The notes beneath the pieces were generated by a model. That model was not told where the DNA came from. It did no database searches and worked only from the letters and a program-made list of their open reading frames with translations. A DNA stretch of 64,000 nucleotides from assembly GCF_011386835.1 (NCBI RefSeq), contig NC_088809.1, positions 1,178,001 to 1,242,000 of the forward strand. Reading direction: 5' to 3'. This DNA is from Chrysemys picta bellii (taxonomy: Eukaryota > Chordata > Testudines > Emydidae). This document shows, piece by piece, positions 1 to 10,689 of this stretch. Every line of letters begins with the position of its first letter. Within the stretch, counting starts at the first letter, position 1. The position numbers and the translations under genes are program-made.

Positions 1-215
1 AGTGCTGGGCGTGCGGGAGGCGCTGGGTGTGGGGGGCACTGGGTGTGTGTGTGGGGGTGCTGGGCGTGCAGGAGGTGCTGGGTGTGGGGGGGCACTGGGT
101 GTGTGTGGGGGGGTGCTGGGCGTGCGGGGGCACTGGGTGTGTGGGGGGAGTGCTGGGCGTGCAGGGGGACACTAGGCATGCACTGGGTGTGTGGCGTGAG
201 GGAGGGTCTCTCTGC
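1..215. repeat. G-rich minisatellite
   Basis: Degenerate tandem repeat built from variants of GTGCTGGGCGTGCAGG and GGCACTGGGTGTGTG, strongly G/T biased on the plus strand. It is open in several frames, so predicted proteins over it are not credible. It lies in an intron or upstream of the candidate exons that follow. Confidence 0.85.
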
Positions 216-321
216 TGGACATGGCAGAGCCCAGGCCCGTCCTTCAGGCCAGTCTTGGGTTACTTGTGGGCCACGGTCCCTGGGGCTGGGGCAGACGCAG
301 GCGCAGGCCCAGACCTGGCAG

Positions 322-2238
322 AACAGTCAAGCTCAGGGAGCCCCTCAGACGGGTGTTGCAGGAATTCCTGCTCTGGGCAGCGTCTCAGCCAACCGCAGGC
401 CCCCTCCAGCCCCTGGAGCTGCTGGCTGGGTGACTTACCTGCCTGTCATTGTGGTGACCTCCCCTGCCCGAGTCCCACCTTGCCAGGTCTCCCCCCCCAA
501 GCTGTGGGGCTGCTGGCTCTTGCCTCGCCGGGCACCGTGGCTGGGATGGCATGTTGGGATGCCTGGGGCTGCCCCACTCCCACTCATCTCGTTTATGTTC
601 CAGGCACCTAGAGTCCCTCCCAGCCCTCAGCAGCTGGGGCCAGGCCCGACGTTCCCCCGAAGCTGCCCCCAGCTCCTGCAGCATCCAGGCCCTGCCCTGC
701 GCCCACCCTGCCCCCAGCGCAGCCCAGTGTGGCCACGTGAGTCTCCTCTTCCTGTCTGACTTGGCGCCCGAGGCCCTGGCCCCTGACGTGTCCTGCCGGC
801 CGTGACGCCCCAGGGGAGCTGCCGCCCCAGCGTCTGGGCTGGTTCGAATCTGGCTGAAAGCCGCTCCTTTGGGGCCCAGCTCAGCACAAAAGGCAGAGAA
901 CGGATGGGCCATGGAGCCTGGACGCCCGTCTCCCTTCCAGCGGGACACCTGCTCCAGCTTCCGCCCTGGCCCTGGCGCCCCCAGCCATGCACGGAGCTAA
1001 GCCCCAGCACACACGGCTGGACGCCTGCGCCACGTCCCCTCCCGTGCTCTCTTCCTCTTGCAGATACTGCCTCCTGTCCATGCCTGCCGCTGCCCTGCCA
1101 GCGCTCCCAGGCATGGGCCATCCCCTGCAAGGCTGGCTGGGAACAGGAAGTGGAAGCTTTCAGCCTAAGGGCTCTACTTGTCCTTCCAGCTGCCGCCATG
1201 GGAGGTGCTCACTGCCCAGAGTGGTTCCAGGTTCCAGGGGGCCAGCCAGGGCAGCCCATGGGAGGACCCGGCTCAGCCCTGGCCCCAGAGCCAGCAGCGC
1301 CCTGTGGCTCCCTGGTTACTCCATGGGAAAAGGTGAGAGTCACCAGCCTGGGGCCAGGAGTGAGTCTGGCCGTGGGGCTGTGCAGGCAGGAGCACAGGCC
1401 CCCAGGACAGGGCTCAGGGCACATCAGAAGGTGACCCAGGGATGGGGGGCAGGCAGTGGGGTGGGGCAGCCATGGCCAGATTTGATGTGGGCCCCAGGCT
1501 CACTGCACATGCAGCCTCTGGCAGGTTAGTGGCCTCCTGTGCTCCTCTGGGCCACCAGCCCTGGCCCCAGTACTCAGCCCAGCCCTTGCTTGCGCTGCAG
1601 GAGCCTGGGCCGAAGGAAGAGCTCCGTTGGCTCGTGTCTGCTCCTGAGAGACACCCAGCAGCAGGGCCCTGAGCCTCCCCCCGGCCTGGAGGGGCAGGTC
1701 GCGCCGTCAGCCCCTCCCCTGCCAGGGCAGCCAGGCAGCAGCACAGGGCGCCAAGGTAAGTAGTGATGGAGCAGCAGCTGCCAAGGTTTCCCTATTGCAG
1801 CTCCGCCCACGCAGGCTGGAGGGGTCAGAACTGGGGTGTCCCTGGCTCCCCGGGGGGGGCCTCGACTGGGCAGATACTGTGAGCCTGGGATGGGAGAAGC
1901 CTTTCCCAGCATGCTTTGCACAAGAGAGACTAAGGGAGATGTGGGGCAGAGGCTCCCTGGAAGTCGTGTCTTCATGGAGCTGAATCAGTGGGGGGGAGCG
2001 GGAGCTCCTTAGCTCTGGGGCCCATCCCAGAATCGGGACCCTTCCCCCAGCTCTGGTTCCCTGATACCCCCTTGCAGCTAGAGGGGAGGAGGGTGGGGCC
2101 CAGGGTGGGGCTGGCACTAATTGCTCCTGTCCCTTGCGGCCAGCAGCAGGCGCTGACCCTGAGCTGCGGCTGGAGGAGGTGCTGGACTCGCTGCAGGAGC
2201 AGCTCCAATCCTACAGCCTGTGGGACGCCCGGGACTGA
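322..2238 (+). CDS. Unidentified gene, 3' part: five phase-compatible candidate exons
   Basis: I do not recognise this gene. Candidate exons are about 322-429, 604-736, 1190-1332, 1601-1755 and 2144-2238. Each internal one has AG before it and GT after it (GTGACT, GTGAGT, GTGAGA, GTAAGT). Phases chain without a break: 2, 0, 2, 1, then a stop TGA at 2236-2238. The predicted product starts with a helical stretch (LREPLRRVLQEFLLWAA). A Pro/Gln/Ser-rich middle follows (SPWEDPAQPWPQSQQ). The end is an acidic amphipathic helix (LEEVLDSLQEQLQ) finishing in SYSLWDARD. The low-complexity middle looks like a disordered region. The gene is tail to tail with VTN, whose poly(A) signal is only ~230 bases away. 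The 5' part lies outside the window. The first exon start is uncertain (an AG at 291 is an alternative). In mammals SEBOX and TMEM199 lie on this side of VTN, but what I recall of those proteins does not match. Confidence 0.4.
2144..2238 (+). CDS. Candidate last coding exon of the unidentified gene
   Basis: Opens after GCGGCCAG; two more AGs, 3 and 6 bases on, could also serve and keep the frame. It encodes about 31 residues ending LQSYSLWDARD and a TGA stop. The Leu/Glu spacing fits a short amphipathic helix. No AATAAA follows on the plus strand before the VTN 3' end. Confidence 0.4.
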
Positions 2239-2468
2239 CTCTGAGCATGTGCCCCACACCAAGGGACCAAGGGATCTATTAACCCTCTCAGTGCCGTGCC
2301 GTGGTGGAGCGCCCCGTGTCCCGGTGCACGGCCAGGACACAGGGCCTAGTCCCTGCAGGCTCTGGGGAGACAGGTGGGGCCTTGCCGGGGTGTGGCCTGC
2401 ACAGCCCTGCCCACGAAGCTCCCGCTGCCCCAGACAGACACGGCCCAGGGCTGACACTGAGCTCCCTG

Positions 2469-2474
2469 TTTATT
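2469..2474 (-). promoter_or_regulatory. Poly(A) signal of VTN
   Basis: AATAAA on the minus strand (TTTATT on plus), 81 bases past the VTN stop codon. The spacing implies a very short 3' UTR. Confidence 0.7.
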
Positions 2475-2554
2475 TGGCTTTAGCGAAAGACCCAGCTGCT
2501 GTGGATATGGTGGGACGGCAGCAGCCCATCCCCTTGGGGGCTCCCCGGTCCCGC

Positions 2555-2652
2555 TCATGGGCAGCCCAGCCAGTACTGAGCGATGGGGCGAGGGTAGCGA
2601 GGGCGCACGAAGTCCACGCGCTTGCTGCGCAGGTTGAGGCGATAGTACTTGT
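2555..2652 (-). CDS. VTN: VTN exon 8: C-terminus
   Basis: Encodes DKYYRLNLRSKRVDFVRPRY and the end IAQYWLGCP with a TGA stop at 2557-2555. It completes the last hemopexin blade. Family members end in this motif or a few residues later. Confidence 0.95.
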
Positions 2653-5600
2653 CTGCGGGAGAGAAGGGCGTCATGGTCAGTCCCCCAGGGCTCCGCTCAC
2701 CCTACCCTCAACCCCAGCTCAGAGCAGCAGGAGCTGAACTGGCCTTGCTGGCCCCTCGCCTCCCACCAAACATAGGGACAACCAGGCTCAAGGCTTTGGC
2801 CAGAGTCCAGGCCCCGCCAGGGCAGCCTGACTCCCGTGTCCAGGCCCAGCTTGCCCCGGCTCTCCTCCCCGCCATGAGGCCTCTCCACAAATCAGCCCCA
2901 TCGCTCACAGTCAGGCCGAGCAGAACGGCCGGGCCCTGGGAAAGGGTGGCCATAAGGGGGCGGATGGGGCCGCATGGCAAAGCTGAAACCCAGCCCTGCT
3001 GGGGGTGGGGGGCTAGGTCAGGCCAGCTGTGAGAGCAGCTGGGGAGAGCTGATGGCGCTGGGACCCACCTGCCACGAAGAAGTAGACACTCTGGATGGGC
3101 TGGCACTGGGAGCCCCCGGGCAGCCAGTCAGGGTCTGTGTCCGAGGAATCGGATTCATCCTGGAGCCAGTCCCAGAAAGTGTGAGCTGCCGGCCGCCGGC
3201 TCCTGTACTTCTTGCGGTGCCGGCGGGATTTCCTCCGTCGAGACCAGCTGCTAGCCTTTGAGGAGACGTAGATCCTGCCGGCCATGGCAGCATCTAGGGG
3301 TCTCGGCAGCCCCCTCCAGTCTCTGCTGATGTACCGCGGTCCACTGGCCCCAACTGGCAGAACAGCACAGCGTGGGCATGAGGACTGGCTGGCAGCATCA
3401 CTGCCCGGGGTTGGTGCCCCAGTTGCAGGCAGAGGCTCACCCAGCCTTGCCACAGGCAGCGTCAGGGAGTGGGGTCCCCAGGGCCTCCAGAACAGGGAAG
3501 GAAAGGAGCTGGCGGGGGGAGCAGAGCCGCCCCAATCCCCGTGACAGGGCAAAGAGCAGGCTGGGAGGAGAGACGTGAGGGCGGGACCTAGCCTGCCGCA
3601 AGAGGTCCTGGAGCCTAGCCTTGTTTCCCATGCCGTTCCCCTCCTCCCCAGCTTTCTCTTCACCTTGCACAGCCCCACAGCGTTGGCTCCAGTTAAAACA
3701 GAGAGGACCTGGTACCTGACTCCGTCCTGGTCTGTCGCCTGTACGGGGGGAACAGCGGGTGCGGGGTGCAGCCTGGGGACATGGGTTGTGGGATGCAGGT
3801 GTTTTGGGGCTGGGGGGATGCAGCATGTGGGGATGCGCTCTGTGCTATCACTGTGTTGGGTGGAGCTGGTCCCACTGAGGAGCACTGGGGTCTAACATAC
3901 TCCAGAGCCGGATCAGGGGCCCTCAACCTGCCTGTCCTGGTTAGCACCTGACCTCCCAACCTGGTCACTTCCTCTCTGCATGGCCCCAACTCCAAAGTCC
4001 CTAGCAGCTCACACATGCTACGGGTGCGTCCCATGGCCTCTGGTTCCCCCTGCCCCCAGCCCTCTGGCTTCAGTGACCTGCTCTGCCCGGGCCCATAACC
4101 TGGGCCGTTCCTCCCCACTTACTGTGCGGGGTGCCCCCAAAGAGCAGTTGGAAGAGGTCCTCCCAGCTGTCGCCCTGCATGAGCGCGTAGTGATCAAACA
4201 CCAGCGATGGGGAGGACATCTCACAGTCCTGCTGGCTGGGCTGGTTGGCAAAGTCGTATGCCCAGTAATGCTTGTCTGGAAACGAGACATGGAGCCTGTC
4301 AGGCTGGAGCGATGCCATCCTGGCTGGAGCAGGGCAGGGCATCCCCCAGCACTGGGACTGGCTGGCAGTACAAGGCAGCTCCACTCAGCGGCCAGGGGCT
4401 CTGCAGCCTTCATAGCGTAGCCAGCGCTGATTGTTTTGTTACACCTCTTGGCACGCTAGTAACAGCCCAGGCCCTGGAGGCAGGTGAGCAGCAAGACGCC
4501 TGGTTTTCCTTTCAATACAATACAGCTGGGCGCCATGACCGAGTGCAGTGAGCAGCCCAGACACCCTGCAGCTATGGGCAAAACCACGTTTATTAGTGTC
4601 GAAAACCCTCATCATTTCTAGCCACTCTCCTGAGTTCTGAGTGCCTGGAGCTGGCAGCGCCAGCTTCACCCACCGCCTGGTACGCAGGCGAGGGCCCTGC
4701 AGCTGCTGGGCCCCGTGTGCCCTGTGCCCTCGGGCTGAGCAGCCAGGCAGGGACGGCCCAGCGCTGCCGGATAGCAGGGCTGCGGAGAACAGCAGGGCCA
4801 GTGGGCAATGGGCTGCAGTGAGCTGAGGCTCACCACCAGCGGAGGGCACTGCCCGTGTGTGGGGGCCATGCCCAGTGGCACTGTCGGGGGACACAGCTGG
4901 GAGGGGTAGTTGGGCCAGCTGTGAGAGCAGCTCATTTACCTTTAAAGAAATAGACTCTCTCCTGGCCATGGTAGCTCTGCGCGGGGAGGGCGAAGGCTGC
5001 GTCGATGTCATCAGGGATGTCCTGGAAGCCATCCGAGATATTGCGGGGGTAGCCGGGGTCCAGGGCACCCTCGTTGAAGCGCCAGTACTGACTGCCCTTG
5101 GGAGACAGCCACAAGGCAGGGTCAGCTGGGGGCGCTGCTGCTGGGCAGAGCCTGCCATGGGCCCAGGCAGCATGTCCCTCCCTGGGGAGCAGGATTCAAG
5201 AGCCACAAAGACTCTGGCCCATGAACCCACAGCCCTGAGCGATGTAAATTCCCTGCAGTGAAGTGTCCGCCCCCGTTAGCGCTCACCCTGCTGCCACGCC
5301 AGACACTGGCCTGGCCACGCCCTGCACACCAATGGGGCTACCTGGTGCATGCCCATGGGCTCTTGCCAAACTCTAGTCACTGTCCCACCTTTGACCGGGG
5401 CCATCAGCTGTGTGCCTGGCCTGTCAGCTCTGCCCCCTGCTCCCCTTCTGCAAAGGGGCCCAGGCCAGGGGGACGAGGCCTCGCAACTCGTCAGTGGGGC
5501 AGCCAAAGGAGCCGGCAGCGGCTGGCTGGGGGGCCCGGTGGTGTGACTGGTGCTCACGAGTCAGGCCATGCAGCAGCACAGGCAGGACTTTAGCCAACCC

Positions 5601-7875
5601 TGCCCGCGGCCCCACCTGGAAAATGTAGGTCTTGCCCTGACAGTTAATGCGTGTGAAGGCGGCATCGACGGGCCCCTCGATGCCCCAGACATCGCGGATG
5701 AGCTTGGGGTAGCCGGGCCTCACGCTCTTCTCGTCCAGTTCATAGACGTATTTCCCTGAGAGAGGAGGGAGACAGGAGCCATGAGGGGGGCAGCTCCCCC
5801 CACCTCCCCAAAGTCCCCCACTGCCTTGTTTCCTGCCCCGAGTGTGCACAGTGTGAAAGGCTGGCAGTCTGCAGGGAGGCTCTGCACCAAGCCGGAGCCC
5901 CTCACCAGGCCCAGGACAGCCACGGCAATGCAAGCGACCCAGGGCTCTGCCCTGCCGGCACGGCATCTGCCTGTGTGGGGGACTCAGGCTCCAAGGCCCG
6001 TCAGTCCAGGCTGTCAAGGGCCCAGCCTGTGGGTTTGATGGCATGGACATCTCTGGGAACTGGGCTGAGACCCACCTTCCTCCGTCACGCATCTGGCCGA
6101 TGGGAGTGACCTGAGATGGAAGTGAGTCAGTGCCCTGGAGGGGGAAGCCTATGCAGCCCTCGCCCAGTGCCTGCGGGCAGCACTCGCCCGCCAGTACCTC
6201 GGAATGCATAGAGAGAACCGTTCTTCAGGTCCGTGAATGCATCAAAGGGCTTCCCGCTGCACAGCTCCTCCACCTCCTCTGGCTGCTCCACCAGTTCCGG
6301 CCCACTGGGAACCAGCAGGGGGACCCCACTGCCTGGCACTGTGACCGAATCAACAGTGGCAGCAGTGACTGGGTCTGGAGATGTGGTTGGGGGGTCAGTG
6401 CCTGTGTCGAGGGTCTCTGTGGTTTCACCCAACGTAGCATTGGTGCTGTAGTCCATGTAGTCGTCCTCGGGGAACGCAAACATGTCCCCGCGGGTCACTG
6501 TGCATAGGGCAAGAAAGAGACTCGGCATGATCCAGTCAGCAGCCGGGAGCCCAGGGGATGCTACAGCCCTGACTCTGTGCTGGGGCTCTGAGTGGCCGGG
6601 CCAGAGGTGACATGTGCTGCCAGAACGTTCCCATTCAGCGTGGGAAGAAGGGTCCCTCCTACACTCCCCATCCCCTGAATCAGTCTCTAGCCCCCCAGAC
6701 TCCTTGCCCCTTGGAAATCACAAGGGCCCCTCAGTGAAGGGGGCTTAGCATCAGCCTGCCTCCTAATGGAACATCCCACTGACCACAGCAGCTGCGGAAA
6801 GGGGCCAGGCTGGCTGGGCACTCACTGACCCAGGCATATCGCCACACGCAAATCTGGGGCGCCCTTCCTGCTACCAGCCAGCCAATGGCAACCGCAGGGA
6901 GCCCGGGCCTTGCTTGTGACTGCTCCCTGGCGAGGGGAAAGGGCCTGGGGGGCTCCAGAGGGGCAGGTACCTTTCGACTTGCAGGCCATCGCGTAGTCAC
7001 TGCAGCAGCTCTGGTAGTACACACAGAGGGCGTCACACTGGCACTTCCTCTGGGCATGGAAACCATCCTCGCAACGGCCCACACACGACTCTGAAACAGC
7101 CAACCGCCAGCCGGGAAGTAACCGCAGCAAACCCACCCCCAGGGAATGAGCCACGGCCCCGGGGCAGCCAGCGACTCCCCACACCAGCCCCACCTGCTAG
7201 CACTGGCTGGCTCCTGGTGCAAACAGGACTAGGGTGACCAGATAGCAAGTGTGAAAAATCGGGACAGAGGGTGGGCTGGGGGGGCGTAATAGGAGTCTAT
7301 AGAAGAAAAAGACCCCCAAATCGGGACTGTCCCTATAAAATCAGGACATCTGGTCACCCTAACCAGGCCACGGCTACTGTCAGTCCCGCCACCCAGGCAG
7401 CTGCATTTCTGTAGCAGGCCAGCCCTGCACACTGCAGCAGGATTTCACTAGTGCCTTGTCCCCACCCCTCCCTGCTGCGCTTCTCCCCAAGCCCCAGGAC
7501 GTGCTGAAGCTGAGGGTGTCTGGCTGTGGGGTGTGCGATGTGTGACTAGTGCCGTGAATGGAGATCTGCCTGTGGGGAGAGGTCAGCAGCGCCTGGCTGC
7601 TCCTTTCAAGATCCTGCCTGGCGACCCCGGCCAGAACCCCAACTCAGATGCTGCTTTCTTCTGGGCTCCTTGGCCGGCTGGAGGCCTCAGTAGCCCCAGC
7701 CCCCAGAAGCCCAACAGACCCTCTCTCAAAGGCTAGCTGGAAGCGGGAGCTAGGGAACACGTGGAACTGGACTGTCCAGCAGGGAGCCCAGCCCAGGGGA
7801 GAGCAGAGACTTACCTTCAGCTGCAAAAGCTCCGCAGAGCAAACCCAGCATCAGAGCTGGGACCAGCAGCCTCAT
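2555..7875 (-). CDS. VTN: Vitronectin, complete, 8 coding exons
   Basis: Secreted plasma and matrix glycoprotein that binds integrins, PAI-1, the uPA receptor and heparin and restrains terminal complement. Exons, in coding order: 7815-7875, 6971-7090, 6198-6497, 5616-5755, 4940-5096, 4123-4275, 3069-3353, 2555-2652. They sum to 1314 bases, giving 437 residues (human 478). All introns are GT-AG and the frame is unbroken. Residues 1-19 are a signal peptide (MRLLVPALMLGLLCGAFAA). About 21-60 form the somatomedin B domain with all eight cysteines. RGD is at 63-65, followed by an acidic, Tyr-containing stretch, as in mammals. A Thr/Pro-rich linker runs to ~145. Hemopexin-like repeats follow, interrupted by a basic cluster at 349-364, and the end is YWLGCP. 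Start chosen as the only ATG followed by a signal peptide and in phase with exon 2. The neighbour SARM1 is head to head, as in mammals. The shorter length comes mainly from the linkers. Confidence 0.97.
3069..3353 (-). CDS. VTN: VTN exon 7: hemopexin blade and basic heparin-binding cluster
   Basis: Begins in a hemopexin blade (RYISRDWRGLPRPLDAAMAG). It then has an Arg/Lys run at residues 349-364 (RRRKSRRHRKKYRSRR), the counterpart of the heparin-binding region. An acidic run follows (DESDSSDTDPDW), then CQPIQSVYFF. The stretch between the basic run and the CQPIQ motif is clearly shorter than in human vitronectin. Confidence 0.95.
4123..4275 (-). CDS. VTN: VTN exon 6: hemopexin-region exon
   Basis: Encodes DKHYWAYDFANQPSQQDCEM and the segment ending MQGDSWEDLFQLLFGG, a stretch diagnostic of vitronectin. 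Ends with a canonical GTAAGT donor after one base of a split codon. Confidence 0.94.
4940..5096 (-). CDS. VTN: VTN exon 5: hemopexin repeat
   Basis: Encodes GSQYWRFNEGALDPGYPRNI, containing an N-glycosylation sequon (NIS) also present in the human protein, then a DAAFALPAQSY blade and ERVYFFKG. Donor is GTAAAT. Confidence 0.95.
5616..5755 (-). CDS. VTN: VTN exon 4: hemopexin repeat
   Basis: Encodes a hemopexin-like blade with YELDEKSVRPGYPKLI and the DAAFTRINCQGKTY motif. Phase 1 in, phase 0 out. Highly conserved with mammalian vitronectin. Confidence 0.95.
6198..6497 (-). CDS. VTN: VTN exon 3: RGD site, linker, start of hemopexin region
   Basis: Begins VTRGDMFAFPEDDYMDY. RGD is the integrin ligand, and the Asp/Glu-flanked tyrosines are candidates for sulfation, as known in the mammalian protein. 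One Asn-Ala-Thr sequon follows. About 50 Thr/Pro/Val-rich residues unlike the mammalian linker lead to ELCSGKPFDAFTDLKNGSLY, which is near-identical to mammals and carries a second sequon (NGS). Confidence 0.95.
6971..7090 (-). CDS. VTN: VTN exon 2: somatomedin B domain
   Basis: The single exon encodes the whole knot domain. Its eight cysteines have the family spacing, including the adjacent pair in YYQSCCSDY. In mammals this domain binds PAI-1 and the urokinase receptor, and the conserved ALCVYYQSCC segment lies in that surface. Confidence 0.95.
7230..7361. mobile_element. Short hAT-type element, family A, in VTN intron 1
   Basis: 132 bases bounded by terminal inverted repeats TAGGGTGACCAGAT and ATCTGGTCACCCTA. 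The flanking octamers AACAGGAC (7222-7229) and ACCAGGCC (7362-7369) agree at 6 of 8 positions, as expected of a worn 8 bp duplication. The termini match the larger element at 16556-17265. Too short to encode anything. Confidence 0.8.
7815..7875 (-). CDS. VTN: VTN exon 1: start codon and signal peptide
   Basis: ATG at 7875 reading down. Encodes 20 residues with a Leu-rich hydrophobic core and small residues before the likely cleavage site (CGAFA/AE), then GTAAGT. Phase 1 joins exon 2 to give Glu-Ser-Cys, the usual start of the somatomedin B domain. Confidence 0.95.
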
Positions 7876-8560
7876 GGTGCGTGGCTCCTGGACTGCTCAG
7901 GCAGACTGAGGCGGGGCTGCAGCCTCCCGTCCCAGGACCTCACTGTTTGCTTAGCCTGCCCCTCTGCAGGGAGAAAACAAACAGTCAGAAGGTCAAAAAA
8001 ACAAACGAGCAGGAGGTGACTGACTCCCCCCACGCAGGCCTGGAAGGGGGCTGAAGGCCTTCGCACAGGCAGTACTTGCTGGGACCCTGCTCTGGGGGCT
8101 GACTCTATAGCAGGGCTAAACAAAACCTGTGTGCACCAAGCTGAAGGCAGCTAGAGCCAGGTTTGAAACCCGCTGGCTGGCGTGGGCCGGGGAGTCTTTT
8201 CCAAACACCTCGGCAGCCCCACAATAAGGAGCTGGCTAGTGAGTCTCTCCTTGGAGCCAGCTGGGCAGGCGATGAGAGGCCTTTTCAGACAGTCATAGTT
8301 TAAGGCCAGCAAGGGCCACCAGACCATCCAGTCTGATCTGTGTGTCACTCTAAACCCAACAACCAAGACCAAGTCCAGCCCACAGGAGAGGGGAGTTAAA
8401 ACGCTGTTCGAGGGTCCAAGAAGTGTTACCAACTCGCGAGTCACGTGTGTGCCTGACAATATTAAAACCCAGCTCCTGTGGCGAAGGTTACGTGTGAATC
8501 TCAGCTTCCATTTTATAGCCAGTAACTTTCTAGCCCTCACTTCTGCAGTGAAAAGTTTGA
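7876..8560. other. VTN upstream region
   Basis: Apart from the motifs noted near 7950 I see no gene here. The stretch from ~8160 contains no coding pattern and leads into an antisense CR1. Confidence 0.5.
7944..7995. promoter_or_regulatory. Possible liver-type promoter motifs upstream of VTN
   Basis: Within ~120 bases upstream of the VTN start codon are TGTTTGC (7944-7950), TGTTTGT on the minus strand (7977-7983) and AGGTCAAA (7990-7997). The first two match the FOXA consensus and the third an HNF4-type half site. VTN is a liver gene, so the motifs make sense, but such short matches also arise by chance. Confidence 0.25.
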
Positions 8561-9755
8561 AAATCATAAACCCATAGGACTGGAAGGGACCTCGAGAGGT
8601 CATCTAGTCCAGTCCCCTGCACTCAAGGCAGGACGAAGTATTATCTAGACCATCCCTGAGAGGTGTTTGTCTAACCTGCTCTTTAAAATTCCCAACAATG
8701 GAGATTCCACCACCTCCCTAGGCAATTTATTCCAGTGCTTAACCACTCTGACAGTTGGGAAGTTTTTCCTAATGTCCAACCTAAATCTCCCTTGCTACAT
8801 TTAAGCCCATTGCTTCTTGTCCTGTCCTCAGAGGTTAACAAGAACAATTTTTCTCCCTCCTCCTTGTAACAACCTTTTACATACTTGAAAAACTGTTCTC
8901 ATGTCCCCTCTCAGTCGTCTCTTCTCCAGGTTAAACAAACCCATTTTTTCAATCTTCCCTCAGAGGTCATGTTTTCTAGACCTTTCATCATTTTTGTTGC
9001 TCTTCTCTGGACTTTCTCCACTTTGTCCACATCTTTCCTGAAATGTGGTGCCCAGAACAGGACACAATACTCCAGTTGAGGAGTATCAGCACGGAGTAGA
9101 GCAGAAGAATTACTCCTCGTGTCTTGCTTACAACACTCCTGCTAATACATCCCAGAATGATGTTTGCTTTTTTTGCAACAGCGTTACATTGTTGACTCAT
9201 ATTTAGCTTGTGATCCACTATGACCCCCCAGATCCCTTTCTGCCGTACTCCTTCCCAGGCAGTCATGTGAGACAGTATCAAAAGCTTTACTAAAGTCAAG
9301 ATATACCACGTCTACTGCTTCCCTCCATCTACAAGGCTTGTTACCCTGTCAAAGAAAGCTATCAGGTTGGTTTGACGCGATTTGTTTTTTGACAAATCCA
9401 CGCTGACTGTTACTTATCACCTTACTATCTTCTAGATGTTTGCAAATTGATTGCTTAATTATTTGCTCCATTATCTTTCTGCGTACAGAAATTAAGCTGA
9501 CTTGTCTGTAATTCCCTGGGTTGTCCTTATTTCCCTTTTTATAGCTTGGTACTATATTTGCCCTTTTCCAGTCTTCTGGAATCTCTCCCATCTTCCATGA
9601 CTTTTCAAAGATAATTGCTAATGTCTCAGATATCTCCTTGAGTATTCTAGGAGGCATTTCATCAGGCCTTGGTGACTTGACGACATCTAACTTGTCTAAA
9701 TAATTTGTAACTTGTTCTTTCCCTATTTTAGCCTCTTCTGATCCTACTGACCCCC
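8561..9755 (-). mobile_element. CR1 LINE, 5' truncated, internally deleted
   Basis: Minus-strand CR1. Its 3' tail is at ~8575, where the plus strand reads GGACTGGAAGGGACCTCGAG. Reverse transcriptase fragments are recognisable: GEIPEDWKRANIVPSYKKG and DNPGNYRQVSLISVRRK near 9490-9600, and a later piece near 9140-9240 reading VDHKLNMSQQCNAVAKKANI. The palm segment between them, which should carry the catalytic FADD motif, is missing, so the copy is dead. Confidence 0.9.
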
Positions 9756-10689
9756 AAAGGCTCAGAGAGCAAATGGCCAGAACCCAGCGTTTGGGATTTT
9801 TGAGCCACTCTCACGACTGGTTGGGCCTGACTCAGGATCTGTGAGCACCTGGGGCGAGCGATGTCGACGCGCCCCCAAGACATGCCGTGATGGCTGCGCT
9901 TTAGGATCTGAGTGAAGCTATTTCCCTGTGAATCAGCAGCTGCAGGGCAAGTGACCAAACCACCCGGCACTCCAGAGTGGTGGGGGGCTGAAGCCAGGGG
10001 CCAGCGACCAGCCTGGCTGCATCGTGCAGAGTCTGGGCCCTTTGCTCACTTTCTCTGTGCTCTCCAGTTCATTGCTCTGTGTATTCTGCTCCCAGAATTC
10101 TCCTTTCATCAGATCCTCTTGTTACTAATTAACATGAATTCGGCTCTTCCTCCTGGCTCCTGATAACTCCCTGCCATCGGGGGCAAGGAGCAAGGGTCCA
10201 GGCTCCACCTGGGCTCAGCCTGTACACGCTGCCAAGGCCCAGCCCGAGCATGGGGCCGCGTCCCATTGCAAAGCAGGGCCCAGCTGCTCTGCCCGCTGTG
10301 GGCCATCTCACATCGCTACAGCAGAGAGACACTGCACACTTAGTGACAGAGCTGCTGGGATTGGAGAGACTGGGGACTGTCTGTGTGCGCTGCTCTCTGC
10401 CCTCGCAGGAGTCCTGGTTGTCAGCCTTATCACCCTTCTGTAGGCTGGGAGATAGAGACAAGGTTACCAGGGAGCTCTCAGGTCTGCCTCAGCCTCCCGT
10501 CCTGCACTAGGAACGCAGTCATCAGGGCTTGCTGAAGGCTTTCTCCCCCAGACGAATGGGGTTAGCAAGGCCCCAGGGCCAGGGCAGTGGGAAAGGCAGT
10601 GAAAGGCAGGCCGGTATGGACAGGGTTTGCCAGTTATCTTTTAGTTTAGTGATAAACGCCTAATTATCTTCCTATACATTCACATGGTT
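9756..10689. other. Intergenic stretch, nothing recognised
   Basis: Between two CR1 pieces. Open frames here are short and overlap on both strands without splice-phase or family support. Confidence 0.5.

Noticed and set aside
385..948. 187-codon minus-strand frame at the left edge
   Set aside because: Shadow of GC-rich sequence; plus-strand exon candidates have splice sites and continuous phase, this one does not.
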